This document shows, piece by piece, positions 1-12,438 of a stretch of DNA of 64,000 nucleotides. Under the pieces are notes generated by a model, which worked only from the letters and a program-made list of their open reading frames with translations, made no database searches and was not told the DNA's origin. The position numbers and the translations under genes are program-made. The number at the start of each line of letters is the position of its first letter. The first letter of the stretch is position 1. Where the stretch lies: positions 2,728,001-2,792,000 of the forward strand of contig NZ_VFMU01000001.1 of assembly GCF_006715225.1 (NCBI RefSeq), read 5' to 3'. This DNA comes from Arthrobacter sp. SLBN-112. Lineage in GTDB: Bacteria > Actinomycetota > Actinomycetes > Actinomycetales > Micrococcaceae.

Positions 1-387
1 CTCTCCAACGCAGCCGGGGAAAAAGTCAGCGTTTCCTTCACTCCCACGCTTGCACCGATGAGCCGCGGCATCCTGACCACCGCCACCGCCAAGGTCAAAG
101 ACGGCACCACCGCAGCGCAGCTTCGCCAGGCGTGGACCGAAGCGTACGACGACGAGCCGTTCGTCCACGTGCTGTCCGAGGGCCAGTGGCCCGGGACCAA
201 GTCCGTGCAGGGCTCCAACCACGCCGCCATGCAGCTGGCCTTCGACGCGCACACGGGACGGGTCATCGTCACCTGCGTGATTGACAACCTCACTAAGGGC
301 ACGGCCGGCGGCGCTGTGCAGTCCATGAACATCGCACTCGGCCTGCCCGAAACCGCCGGCCTCAACCTCCAGGGAGTAGCCCCGTGA
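1..387 (+). CDS. argC: N-acetyl-gamma-glutamyl-phosphate reductase, C-terminal part
   Basis: This is the last 128 codons of ArgC, the NADPH-dependent third step of arginine synthesis; the start lies outside the window. The frame is open from base 1. It shows the typical C-terminal stretch LAPMSRGILTT, followed by NHAAMQLAFDAHTGRVIV and AGGAVQSMNIALGLPE, which shape the substrate pocket and dimer interface in this family. Its TGA stop overlaps the GTG start of argJ by four bases (GTGA), so the two are translationally coupled. Any ArgR operator of the operon would sit upstream of the truncated start and cannot be seen. Confidence 0.95.
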   Translation, partial: LSNAAGEKVSVSFTPTLAPMSRGILTTATAKVKDGTTAAQLRQAWTEAYDDEPFVHVLSEGQWPGTKSVQGSNHAAMQLAFDAHTGRVIVTCVIDNLTKGTAGGAVQSMNIALGLPETAGLNLQGVAP

Positions 388-1550
388 CCATCACCGCACC
401 CCAGGGATTCCGGGCAGCCGGCGTCACTGCCGGACTCAAGGCCTCCGGCAACCCGGACCTCGCCCTGGTCGTCAACGACGGCCCCTCCAAGGCGGCCGCC
501 GCCGTCTTCACCAGCAACCGCGTGGCGGCAGCCCCCGTGCACTGGTCCCGCCAGGTGGTCTCCGATGGCCGCGTTGACGCCGTCATCCTCAACTCCGGCG
601 GAGCCAACGCCTGCACCGGCCCCACCGGGTTCCAGAACACCCACAGCACCGCCGAGAAAGTGGCCAAGGTGCTGGGCATCTCGGCCACCGACGTCTTTGT
701 CTGCTCCACCGGGCTGATCGGCGAGCAGCTGCCCATGGACAAGATCCTGCCGGGGGTTGAGGCCGCTGCTGCCGAGCTCAGCACTGACGGCGGACCGGCT
801 GCCGGCACCGCCATCATGACTACCGACAGCGTGCCAAAGTCGGCCCTCTTCATCGGCACCGACGCCGACGGCCAGGAATTCAGTATCGGCGGGATCGCCA
901 AGGGTGCCGGCATGCTGGCGCCCGGCCTGGCCACCATGCTGGTGGTGCTCACCACGGATGCCATGGTGCAGCCGGAGCTGCTCGACGTCGTCCTCCGCGA
1001 TGCCACGCGCGTCACCTTCGACCGCGCCGACTCCGACGGCTGCATGTCCACCAACGACACCGTGGTCCTCCTGGCTTCCGGCGCCGCCGGTGCCGTTCCC
1101 TCCGCTGAAGCGTTCGGCGAGGGCCTGACCCAGGTCTGCGCCGAGCTGGCCCGGAAGCTGATTGCCGATGCTGAAGGTGCCAGCCATGACATCGCCATCC
1201 GCACGTTCAACGCCGCCAGCGAAGCCGATGCCGAAACGGTCAGCCGCTCGGTGGCCCGCTCCAACCTGTTCAAGGCCGCCATCTTCGGCAAGGACCCCAA
1301 CTGGGGCCGCGTGCTGTCCGCCGTCGGCACCACGGACGCCGTCTTCGAACCGGACAAGCTCAACGTGGCCATGAACGGCGTCCAGATCTGCCGCAACGGC
1401 AGCATCGGGGACGACCGGAGCCTCGTGGACCTGGAACCACGCGAGGTGCTGGTGGAGATCGACCTGCAGGCAGGCGACGCCGAAGCCACCATCTGGACCA
1501 ACGACCTCACCCACGACTACGTGCACGAGAACAGCGCCTACTCCAGCTAG
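384..1550 (+). CDS. argJ: Bifunctional glutamate N-acetyltransferase / ornithine acetyltransferase
   Basis: ArgJ moves the acetyl group from N-acetylornithine to glutamate (the cyclic arginine pathway) and may also use acetyl-CoA. The protein has 388 residues, normal for the family. The self-cleavage site is visible as KGAGMLAPGLATML; Thr184, after Ala183, should be the nucleophile that becomes the N-terminus of the beta chain. The GTG start is set by the four-base overlap with argC. The C-terminus TNDLTHDYVHENSAYSS is typical. Bifunctionality is inferred from the family; the sequence does not prove acetyl-CoA use. Confidence 0.96.
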   Translation: MTITAPQGFRAAGVTAGLKASGNPDLALVVNDGPSKAAAAVFTSNRVAAAPVHWSRQVVSDGRVDAVILNSGGANACTGPTGFQNTHSTAEKVAKVLGISATDVFVCSTGLIGEQLPMDKILPGVEAAAAELSTDGGPAAGTAIMTTDSVPKSALFIGTDADGQEFSIGGIAKGAGMLAPGLATMLVVLTTDAMVQPELLDVVLRDATRVTFDRADSDGCMSTNDTVVLLASGAAGAVPSAEAFGEGLTQVCAELARKLIADAEGASHDIAIRTFNAASEADAETVSRSVARSNLFKAAIFGKDPNWGRVLSAVGTTDAVFEPDKLNVAMNGVQICRNGSIGDDRSLVDLEPREVLVEIDLQAGDAEATIWTNDLTHDYVHENSAYSS

Positions 1551-1605
1551 GGGCTCCGCCAGCCATTGCCCGCCCAAGGCATAAACCGCTGTGGAAAGTG
1601 ACAAC

Positions 1606-2561
1606 ATGAACACCCAGACGCGTGAAACCACCAGCATGTCCGCTGCCCAGGACAAGGCGGCAACCCTGATCGAGGCGCTGCCCTGGATCCAGCGGTTCGC
1701 CGGCACCACCATGGTGGTCAAATACGGCGGCAACGCCATGGTCAACGACGAACTGCGCCGCGCCTTCGCCGAAGACATCGTCTTCCTCCACCATGTGGGC
1801 ATCCACCCCGTGGTGGTCCACGGCGGCGGCCCCCAGATCAACTCCATGCTGGGCCGGCTGGGCATTGAATCCGAGTTCAAGGGCGGCCTCCGCGTCACCA
1901 CCCCCGAAGCCATGGACGTGGTCCGCATGGTCCTCACCGGCCAGGTGGGACGCGAACTGGTGGGCCTGATCAACTCCCACGGACCCTACGCCGTCGGCAT
2001 GTCCGGCGAAGACGGCGGACTGCTGCGCGCCGTGCGCACCGGCACCGTGGTGGACGGCGAAGAAGTGGACCTCGGGCTGGTGGGCGAGGTGGTGGGCGTG
2101 GACCCCGCCGGCATCGTGGACATCCTCGACGCAGGGCGCATTCCGGTGATCTCCACGGTGGCCCCGGAAATTGTCGACGGCGGAGAGGGCGTGGCGGGCA
2201 CTGCCCGGTTCCAGCCCACGGGCCAGGTCCTGAACGTCAATGCGGACACCGCAGCGGCCGCCGTCGCCTCGGCGCTGGGCGCCTCCAAGCTGGTGATCCT
2301 GACCGACGTCGAGGGCCTCTACGCCAACTGGCCGGACAAGTCCTCGCTGATCTCATCCCTCACCGCGTCGGAGCTGCGGCAGATGCTGCCCAGGCTCGAA
2401 TCAGGAATGATCCCCAAGATGGCTGCCTGCCTCAAGGCCGTTGACGAGGGCGTTGAACGGGCACACATCGTGGACGGCCGCCTGGCCCACTCCATGCTTC
2501 TTGAAACATTTACGACGGCGGGCATCGGCACCCAGGTAGTCCCGGACGAGGAGATCAACGG

Positions 2562-2565
<4 letters not shown>
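1606..2565 (+). CDS. argB: Acetylglutamate kinase
   Basis: ArgB phosphorylates N-acetylglutamate, the usual feedback-controlled step. It has 319 residues from the ATG at 1606, which has a GGAAAG ribosome site eight bases upstream; an in-frame GTG at 1591 and an ATG at 1636 are alternatives. Amino-acid-kinase motifs are clear: [10 protein letters not shown] near residue 40, [33 protein letters not shown] and [14 protein letters not shown]. The N-terminal extension before the kinase core is like that of arginine-sensitive ArgB enzymes, so feedback inhibition is likely but inferred. It overlaps argD by four bases (ATGA). Confidence 0.95.
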
Positions 2566-4824
<2,259 letters not shown>

Positions 4825-4825
<1 letters not shown>

Positions 4826-5355
4826 TGTCCGCCCAGCCGTCCACTCCGGGCACCAGCCCGGCCACCAAGACCGCCCGGCAGGCGCGCATCACCGCCATCC
4901 TCACCGGGCAGTCCGTGCGTTCCCAGGCTGAGCTTGCGGCGCTGCTGGCCGACGACGGCGTACAGGTCACCCAGGCCACGCTATCGCGCGACCTGGTGGA
5001 ACTGGGCGCCGTCCGCGTCCGCGGCAAGGAAGGCGTCCTGGTCTACGCCGTCCCCGGCGAAGGCGGCGAACGGGCCGCCAAGAGCGGCGTGACCCAGGAG
5101 ATCCTGGACGCGCGGCTGGCCCGGCTGTGCAGCGAACTGCTGGTCACCGCCGAAGCCTCCGCCAACATCGCCGTCCTGCGCACCCCGCCCGGCGCCGCCA
5201 ACTTCCTGGCCCTGGCGATCGACCACTCGGTGATGCCGTCCATCCTGGGCACCATCGCCGGCGACGACACCGTCCTGCTGGTCTCCCGCGACCCGCTGGG
5301 CGGCCCGGACCTCGCAGCCCGCTTCCTGCAAATGGCCGAGGAAGCCGGGCAATAA
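4825..5355 (+). CDS. argR: Arginine repressor
   Basis: ArgR is the hexameric, arginine-responsive repressor of the arg operon. From the GTG at 4825, which overlaps the last base of the argF stop, it has 176 residues. The N-terminal winged helix-turn-helix is visible as [20 protein letters not shown] followed by [13 protein letters not shown]. The C-terminal oligomerisation and arginine-binding domain carries the conserved [12 protein letters not shown] and [15 protein letters not shown]. An in-frame start at 4747 inside argF is rejected because it would add 26 unrelated residues. The gene sits within the operon it controls, as in M. tuberculosis. Confidence 0.95.
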
Positions 5356-5400
5356 GCTTGAAGACAACGAAACAACCAACCCCAACAAGGAGCATCTAAA

Positions 5401-8039
<2,639 letters not shown>

Positions 8040-8069
8040 CACCTGGGCGGATGCTCCCTGCCCGCACCT

Positions 8070-8132
8070 CCGCGAGATGGCACTTTGCAGCAATGTTTTC
8101 CACAAACACTGCCGTGAAGTGTCATCTCGCGG
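8070..8132. repeat. Intergenic imperfect long inverted repeat
   Basis: Arms CCGCGAGATGGCACTT (8070-8085) and AAGTGTCATCTCGCGG (8117-8132) are complementary with a single mismatch. Inside them CAATGTTT and AAACACTG continue the pairing, so most of the 63 bases can fold into one hairpin. There is no U-tract, so it is not a classical terminator. It could be a REP-like element or a stabilising 3' end of the arg mRNA. Confidence 0.7.
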
Positions 8133-8148
8133 CGTTTAATGTGGCCGC

Positions 8149-8154
8149 TAGGCT
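8149..8154 (+). promoter_or_regulatory. Extended-spacing -10 box TAGGCT of a leaderless gene
   Basis: TAGGCT ends six bases before the ATG at 8161, so transcription should begin on or next to the start codon. There is no Shine-Dalgarno sequence. The same layout recurs at six or more other genes in this window. Confidence 0.55.
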
Positions 8155-8160
8155 GGCTCC

Positions 8161-8709
8161 ATGAGCGAAACCTTCCGCAAATTCCTTCGCACCCTTCCCG
8201 ACTTTCCGTCCGACCTGCCCGGTTTCGACCCGGACAATGCACCGCAGGACCCAGCGCTGCTGTTCAAACAGTGGCTGGATGAGGCGCTGGACGCGGGGGA
8301 GCAGCAGCCGCACGCGTTCAGCCTGGCCACTGTGGGCGCGGCATCCGGGGGCGGGCTCCAGCCGTCCTCGCGGATGCTGATCCTGAAGAACATTGACGAC
8401 GACGGCTGGCACTTTGCCACGTCCCGCACCTCGCGCAAGGGCCGGGAACTGGCCGCCGAGCCACGTGCCGCCATGAACTTCTATTGGCCGGGCATGGGCC
8501 GGCAGGTCCGGGTAGCTGGCAACGTGGCCGAGCTCTCCGCCGAGGCGTCCGCGGTGGACTGGCACGAGCGGCCCCGGGCCGATGGCAGCGACAATCCGCA
8601 CTGGCAGCTTTACGCCGTTCAGCCCACCGAGATCGAGTTCTGGCAAGCCAGCAACGACGGCAACCATGTCCGGCACCGTGTGGGGCCGGACGGAACCCTG
8701 CTGGATTGA
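8161..8709 (+). CDS. Pyridoxamine 5'-phosphate oxidase family protein
   Basis: The protein has 182 residues and the split-barrel flavin-binding fold of the PNPOx family. Visible landmarks are PSSRMLILKNIDDDGWHFAT, matching the FMN-binding strand pair, then SRKGRELAAEPRAAMNFYWPGMGRQVRV and the C-terminal NDGNHVRHRV. These parallel PdxH, but it is shorter and diverges at the substrate-binding end, so a PdxH-like or PhzG-like FMN oxidoreductase of unknown substrate is the safer call. It is probably leaderless. Its neighbours give no pathway clue; the next gene is a separately promoted mycothiol-type protein. Confidence 0.8.
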   Translation: MSETFRKFLRTLPDFPSDLPGFDPDNAPQDPALLFKQWLDEALDAGEQQPHAFSLATVGAASGGGLQPSSRMLILKNIDDDGWHFATSRTSRKGRELAAEPRAAMNFYWPGMGRQVRVAGNVAELSAEASAVDWHERPRADGSDNPHWQLYAVQPTEIEFWQASNDGNHVRHRVGPDGTLLD

Positions 8710-8754
8710 GGTACCTGGGCTGGATTAAGTACCTGGCCCACCTGACTGCTCCGC

Positions 8755-8760
8755 TAGGCT
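8755..8760 (+). promoter_or_regulatory. -10 box TAGGCT of a leaderless gene
   Basis: TAGGCT ends six bases before the ATG at 8767, the same geometry as at 8149-8154, and no ribosome site is present. Confidence 0.55.
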
Positions 8761-8766
8761 GGCCGC

Positions 8767-9504
8767 ATGACCTCTCCTTCTCCTGCCGTGCTCCTGGCTG
8801 AACTGCACAAGGCCGCCGCGGCGCTGACTGCCGGGCTGGACCGCATCCCCGACGGCGGCGAAACCGCTCCGTCCACCCTTCCCGGCTGGAGCCGCGGCCA
8901 CCTCCTGGCCCACGTCGCAGGAATCTGTGACGCCCTGGCCCGGCAGGTGGAGTACGGCCGCCGCGGCGAAACGGTGGAGCTCTACGACGGCGGCGTGGAA
9001 GGCCGCAACCGCGCCATCGACCTCGCCGCCGGGCACAGCCTCGAGGAGCACCGGGCGGACGTGAAGGCTGCGCTGCAGCGCGCACTGGCCGCCTTCGACT
9101 CGCTGGGTGAAGACGAGTGGCAGACGCGGATCGCGTTCCGCGACGGCGTCATCTTCGATGCTGGGCTGGCGCTCTGGCGCGAGCTGGTCATCCACACCGC
9201 GGACCTGGACAGCGGCACGGGACCCGAAATATGGAACCGGGAATTCTGCTCCCACCTCTTCGACTTCCTGGCGGCCCGCGTCCCGGCCGAAACCCGGCTG
9301 GTCCTGCAGCCGGTGGCACTTCCGCCGCTGGCCCTCGGTGCCGGCGGCAGCACCGTCGTCGTCAGCGGCATGGTCACGGACATCGCCGCATGGCTTGCGG
9401 GGCGGAAGCCATCGCTGGACAGCCTCCGGGCCACTGCCGCCGGGGACGGCAGCGACCTTCCCGCCCTGCTGCCCTGGCCGTCAGCGATGCCCGACCCCAA
9501 GTAA
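8767..9504 (+). CDS. Maleylpyruvate isomerase / mycothiol-dependent family protein
   Basis: The protein has 245 residues and belongs to the DinB-like fold with an MDMPI-type N-terminal domain. The motif TLPGWSRGHLLAHVAGICDAL carries the first conserved histidine of the three-His metal site, and ELVIHTADLD carries another. The C-terminal third (LVLQPVALPPLALGAGG to AAWLAGRKP) matches the extra MDMPI C-terminal domain. Known members are mycothiol-dependent isomerases or transferases, and actinobacteria such as this make mycothiol. The substrate is unknown; no aromatic catabolism gene is nearby, so isomerase activity on maleylpyruvate is not supported. Confidence 0.75.
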   Translation: MTSPSPAVLLAELHKAAAALTAGLDRIPDGGETAPSTLPGWSRGHLLAHVAGICDALARQVEYGRRGETVELYDGGVEGRNRAIDLAAGHSLEEHRADVKAALQRALAAFDSLGEDEWQTRIAFRDGVIFDAGLALWRELVIHTADLDSGTGPEIWNREFCSHLFDFLAARVPAETRLVLQPVALPPLALGAGGSTVVVSGMVTDIAAWLAGRKPSLDSLRATAAGDGSDLPALLPWPSAMPDPK

Positions 9505-9511
9505 CACGTCC

Positions 9512-9570
9512 TTGCTCTATCACTTGTGGTCCCTAAATCGGGGTTTTAGGGACCACAAGTGATAGAGCAA
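9512..9570. terminator. Perfect 26-bp palindrome between convergent genes
   Basis: Two 26-base arms (9512-9537 and 9545-9570) are exact reverse complements around a seven-base loop TCGGGGT. The arms begin TTGCTCTATCACTTGTGG and the right arm opens with TTTAGGG. It lies between the stop of the plus-strand gene and the 3' end of ogt, so it can end transcription from both sides, although neither side has a long U-tract. It may also be a dispersed palindromic element. Confidence 0.8.
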
Positions 9571-9599
9571 CCCAGGGGGGGTGGGGGAGTTGCCAGGCG

Positions 9600-10094
9600 T
9601 CAGGCGGCCTCGCGGGACAGCAGGCTTTCCTTGACGCGCAGGCCCCAACGGAAGCCGCCCAAGGATCCATCAGTCCGGATTACGCGGTGGCAGGGCACGA
9701 ACAACGCCGCCGCATTGAAGGCACACGCGCTGGCGGCGGCCCGCACCGCACGCGGGTTGCCCGCGAGGGCCGCATACTCGGTGTACGTGACCGGTGAGCC
9801 GGGCTTGACCTGGCGCAGCACATCCCACGCATGGACACGGAACGGGCCGGACTGCTGCAGGACCGGAACTGCCATGGCCGGGGCGGGGTCGCCGTCGTAG
9901 AAGGCCTCGACGGCGGATGAGATCCCGCCGAGGTCCGTCACCTCCTCCACGGCGTCGGGCCGCAGTGCGGGATGGACCTGTCCGGTCAGTTCCCCAAGGC
10001 CTGCCGTCCACCCCGAAGCAAGGACCACGCCATCCCGGGCAAGGATGGTGAACGGTCCGTCCGGTGTAGACAGCTGCAACAGTTGGGCTTTCAT
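9600..10094 (-). CDS. ogt: Methylated-DNA--[protein]-cysteine S-methyltransferase
   Basis: Ogt removes alkyl groups from O6-alkylguanine by suicide transfer to a cysteine. It has 164 residues from the ATG at 10094. The active site is [20 protein letters not shown], with the acceptor cysteine in PCHRV; the helix-turn-helix DNA-binding part is [21 protein letters not shown]. The start overlaps the stop of the upstream Ada-AlkA gene by four bases (ATGA), so both are made from one message. In M. tuberculosis the same pair is Rv1317c-Rv1316c. A longer reading from 10178 would run into the upstream gene and is rejected. Confidence 0.95.
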   Translation of the reverse strand: MKAQLLQLSTPDGPFTILARDGVVLASGWTAGLGELTGQVHPALRPDAVEEVTDLGGISSAVEAFYDGDPAPAMAVPVLQQSGPFRVHAWDVLRQVKPGSPVTYTEYAALAGNPRAVRAAASACAFNAAALFVPCHRVIRTDGSLGGFRWGLRVKESLLSREAA

Positions 10095-11569
10095 GGCATC
10101 CCTCTCGCGGGAACGGTTGTTGTCAGTGCGGGCCGTGCCGCAGCGCGCCACAGGTGCATGGTGGCGTAGGAGCGCCACGGGCTGGTCTCCCGGAAGTCAG
10201 GGCTGAGGGTGCCCTCACCATTATCGAGGGCGCGGATCCCGTTCCGCACGGCGGCGTCATTGGCAAGGAAGACGTCCGGGGCGCCCAGGACCCGCATGGC
10301 CACGTACCCTGCGGTCCACGGTCCCACCCCGGGCAAGGGCAGCAGTTTGGCGGCCAGGCTTGCGGGGTCATCCCCGTAACCGAACTCCAGTTCTCCGGCG
10401 GCCATGGCTGATGCTGCCTGAAGCAGCGATTCGGTCCGCCTCCTGGGCCCGCGTAGCAGATGTTCTGCTGCGGCTATTTGGGCCGGGGTGGGGAAAAGCC
10501 TGTCCAGGCCGTCGCCGGCGGTACTGCTGGGACTGCCGGCCGCGGACAGCTGGGTCAGTGCGGTCCGTGCCGCTGCCACTGTTATCTGCTGGCCCACCAT
10601 GGCCCGGACCAGCAGCTCCTGCGGGTCCAGCGCCCCCGGCAACCGCATCCCGGGAGCGGAGGCAACCGCGGCAGCAAGCCGGGGATCGGCGGTGAGGGCG
10701 GCGTCAATCGCTTCCGGATCTGCGTCCAGGTCGAACAACCGCCGCACGCGGCTCAGCAGTGCCGGTAGGTCGCGAAGGTCCACCGCGCCCACGGTGAGGG
10801 TGAGCTGCCCTTCCCGCGTGCCGCCGTCGTACGCCACCCGGAAGCGCCCGTCGCCGTGGGGGAGCCGCAGGGTCCGTGCGTAGGAGGTGGGCGTGCCCTC
10901 TTCAATCCCTGGGAGGGCGCGGACGGCCAGGAAGGAGAAGATGCCCGGATCGAACGGCGGACGGTAGGGGAGGCCCAGGGTCAGGGCCGTCGTGCCGCCG
11001 CCGGCCATCGGGTGCCGCACGGTCCTGCGGAGGGCCGTGGGGGTCATGTCGAACACCTCGGCGATGGTTTCGTTGAATTGCCTCACGCTGCTGAAGCCGG
11101 CGGCGAAGGCGATGTCGGCCAGCTTCATGGAGGTGGACACCAGCAGCGTCCGCGCGGTCTGGGCCCTTGCAGCGCGGGCCAGCGACAGGGGACCGGCGCC
11201 GAGCTCCTGGCCCAGGATCCGGTTGAGCTGGCGGGGCGAATAGCCCAGGCGGGAGGCCAAACCGGCAACCCCGTCCCGGTTGATCACGCCGTCATTGATC
11301 AGCCGCATCGCGCGGCCCGCAACGTCCTGCCGCACGTTCCAGGCCGGCGTACCCGGCACGGCCTCCGGCAGGCAGCGTTTGCAGGCGCGGTAGCCTGCCT
11401 CGTGTGCCGCGGCGGAGGTCTCGTAGAACGTCACGTTTGACGCCTTGGGGGTCCGGGCCGGGCACGAGGGGCGGCAGTAGATCCCCGTGGTGCGGACGGC
11501 CGTATAGAACTGGCCGTCGAACCGGGGGTCACGGGCATCGATTGCCCGGTAGCGCTGCCAGAAGTCCAT
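10091..11569 (-). CDS. alkA: Ada-type regulator fused to AlkA DNA-3-methyladenine glycosylase
   Basis: This 492-residue fusion has four parts. Residues ~1-75 form the Ada zinc domain, with CRPSCPAR and CKRCLP supplying the four cysteines; one of these accepts methyl groups from phosphotriesters in Ada. Residues ~85-185 are an AraC-type DNA-binding domain ([20 protein letters not shown]). An AlkA N-terminal domain follows, then a helix-hairpin-helix glycosylase with [23 protein letters not shown] and a catalytic Asp in FLANDAAVR. The start at 11569 has AAGGA just upstream; the long reading to 11698 adds 43 poorly conserved residues. It probably senses methyl damage, activates its own operon (including ogt) and perhaps the divergent mpg, and excises alkylated bases. 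Confidence 0.93.
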   Translation of the reverse strand: MDFWQRYRAIDARDPRFDGQFYTAVRTTGIYCRPSCPARTPKASNVTFYETSAAAHEAGYRACKRCLPEAVPGTPAWNVRQDVAGRAMRLINDGVINRDGVAGLASRLGYSPRQLNRILGQELGAGPLSLARAARAQTARTLLVSTSMKLADIAFAAGFSSVRQFNETIAEVFDMTPTALRRTVRHPMAGGGTTALTLGLPYRPPFDPGIFSFLAVRALPGIEEGTPTSYARTLRLPHGDGRFRVAYDGGTREGQLTLTVGAVDLRDLPALLSRVRRLFDLDADPEAIDAALTADPRLAAAVASAPGMRLPGALDPQELLVRAMVGQQITVAAARTALTQLSAAGSPSSTAGDGLDRLFPTPAQIAAAEHLLRGPRRRTESLLQAASAMAAGELEFGYGDDPASLAAKLLPLPGVGPWTAGYVAMRVLGAPDVFLANDAAVRNGIRALDNGEGTLSPDFRETSPWRSYATMHLWRAAARPALTTTVPARGMP

Positions 11570-11685
11570 TCCTTCATCCTGCCAGCCTGCCGCGGCAGGT
11601 ACTAGCGGAAATCGGACATGGCCGTGGACGGCCGGAATCCGTTGCCCGGCCGCATTGCGGGGAGCTGAAGCCGCCCCCAGCTGGG

Positions 11686-11691
11686 TAAGGT
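11686..11691 (+). promoter_or_regulatory. -10 box TAAGGT of a leaderless gene
   Basis: TAAGGT ends six bases before the ATG of mpg (11698). The 128-base divergent region 11570-11697 also has to hold the promoter of the ada-alkA/ogt operon, so one Ada site could serve both sides; I could not identify an Ada box. Confidence 0.5.
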
Positions 11692-11697
11692 CAAGCA

Positions 11698-12387
11698 ATG
11701 AACGAAAGTACTTCGGACGCCGGGCAGCTTCGGAGCTTCCTGTCCGGGGATGCCCGCGAGCTTGCTCCGCAACTGCTGGGCGCCGTCCTGACGCACCAGT
11801 CCCGGGAGGGCGCCGTGTCCATCCGGCTCACCGAGGTTGAGGCGTATCTTGGGCCCGAGGATTCCCTGCACCCGGACCCCGGCTCCCATACCTACCGCGG
11901 TCCAACCCCGCGCAATGCCCCGATGTTCGGTCCGGCCGGTCACCTTTATGTGTACTTCACCTACGGCATGCACCACTGCACCAACATCGTTTGCGGCCCG
12001 GCCGGCGTCGCGTCCGCCCTGCTGCTGCGCGCGGGCGAAGTGGTGGACGGCCTGGAACTGGCCCAACGGCGGCGTCCTACGTCGAAGAGTCCTGCCGACC
12101 TGGCCAGCGGTCCGGCCCGCCTCGCCAAAGCGCTGGGATTGACGACGGCGGACAGCGGCCGGGATGCGCTTGCTCCGCCTTTTGGCCTGGAGCTTCCCTC
12201 CGGCTCCAGTGGTCCGGTCAGTTCCGGTCCGCGGGTGGGCGTGGCCGGGGCCGGGGGGTCCGAGGAATACGCCTGGCGGTTCTGGCTCAGCGGGGATCCC
12301 ACCGTCTCCAAATACAAGGCGGCCAAGCCCCGGACCAGGAAGCAGCAGGACGCCCTGCCGCCGGCTGCAACGTTTCATAAGCGTTAA
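11698..12387 (+). CDS. mpg: DNA-3-methyladenine glycosylase, AAG/MPG type
   Basis: A 229-residue Aag/Mpg-fold glycosylase that removes 3-methyladenine, hypoxanthine and related bases. Visible motifs are [17 protein letters not shown] (with the catalytic glutamate of the EAY motif), [21 protein letters not shown] (base-flipping YVYFTYG element) and [11 protein letters not shown]. It is unrelated in fold to the AlkA domain next door, so this locus encodes two independent alkyl-base glycosylases plus an alkyltransferase. In M. tuberculosis mpg (Rv1688) also stands before tyrS. A Gly/Ser/Pro-rich insert at residues ~165-190 is an oddity with no visible function. Confidence 0.93.
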   Translation: MNESTSDAGQLRSFLSGDARELAPQLLGAVLTHQSREGAVSIRLTEVEAYLGPEDSLHPDPGSHTYRGPTPRNAPMFGPAGHLYVYFTYGMHHCTNIVCGPAGVASALLLRAGEVVDGLELAQRRRPTSKSPADLASGPARLAKALGLTTADSGRDALAPPFGLELPSGSSGPVSSGPRVGVAGAGGSEEYAWRFWLSGDPTVSKYKAAKPRTRKQQDALPPAATFHKR

Positions 12388-12438
12388 CGGAAATGGTTGT
12401 AGAATGGACGGTCTGTCTTTCGCGATAGGGGAACGTTA

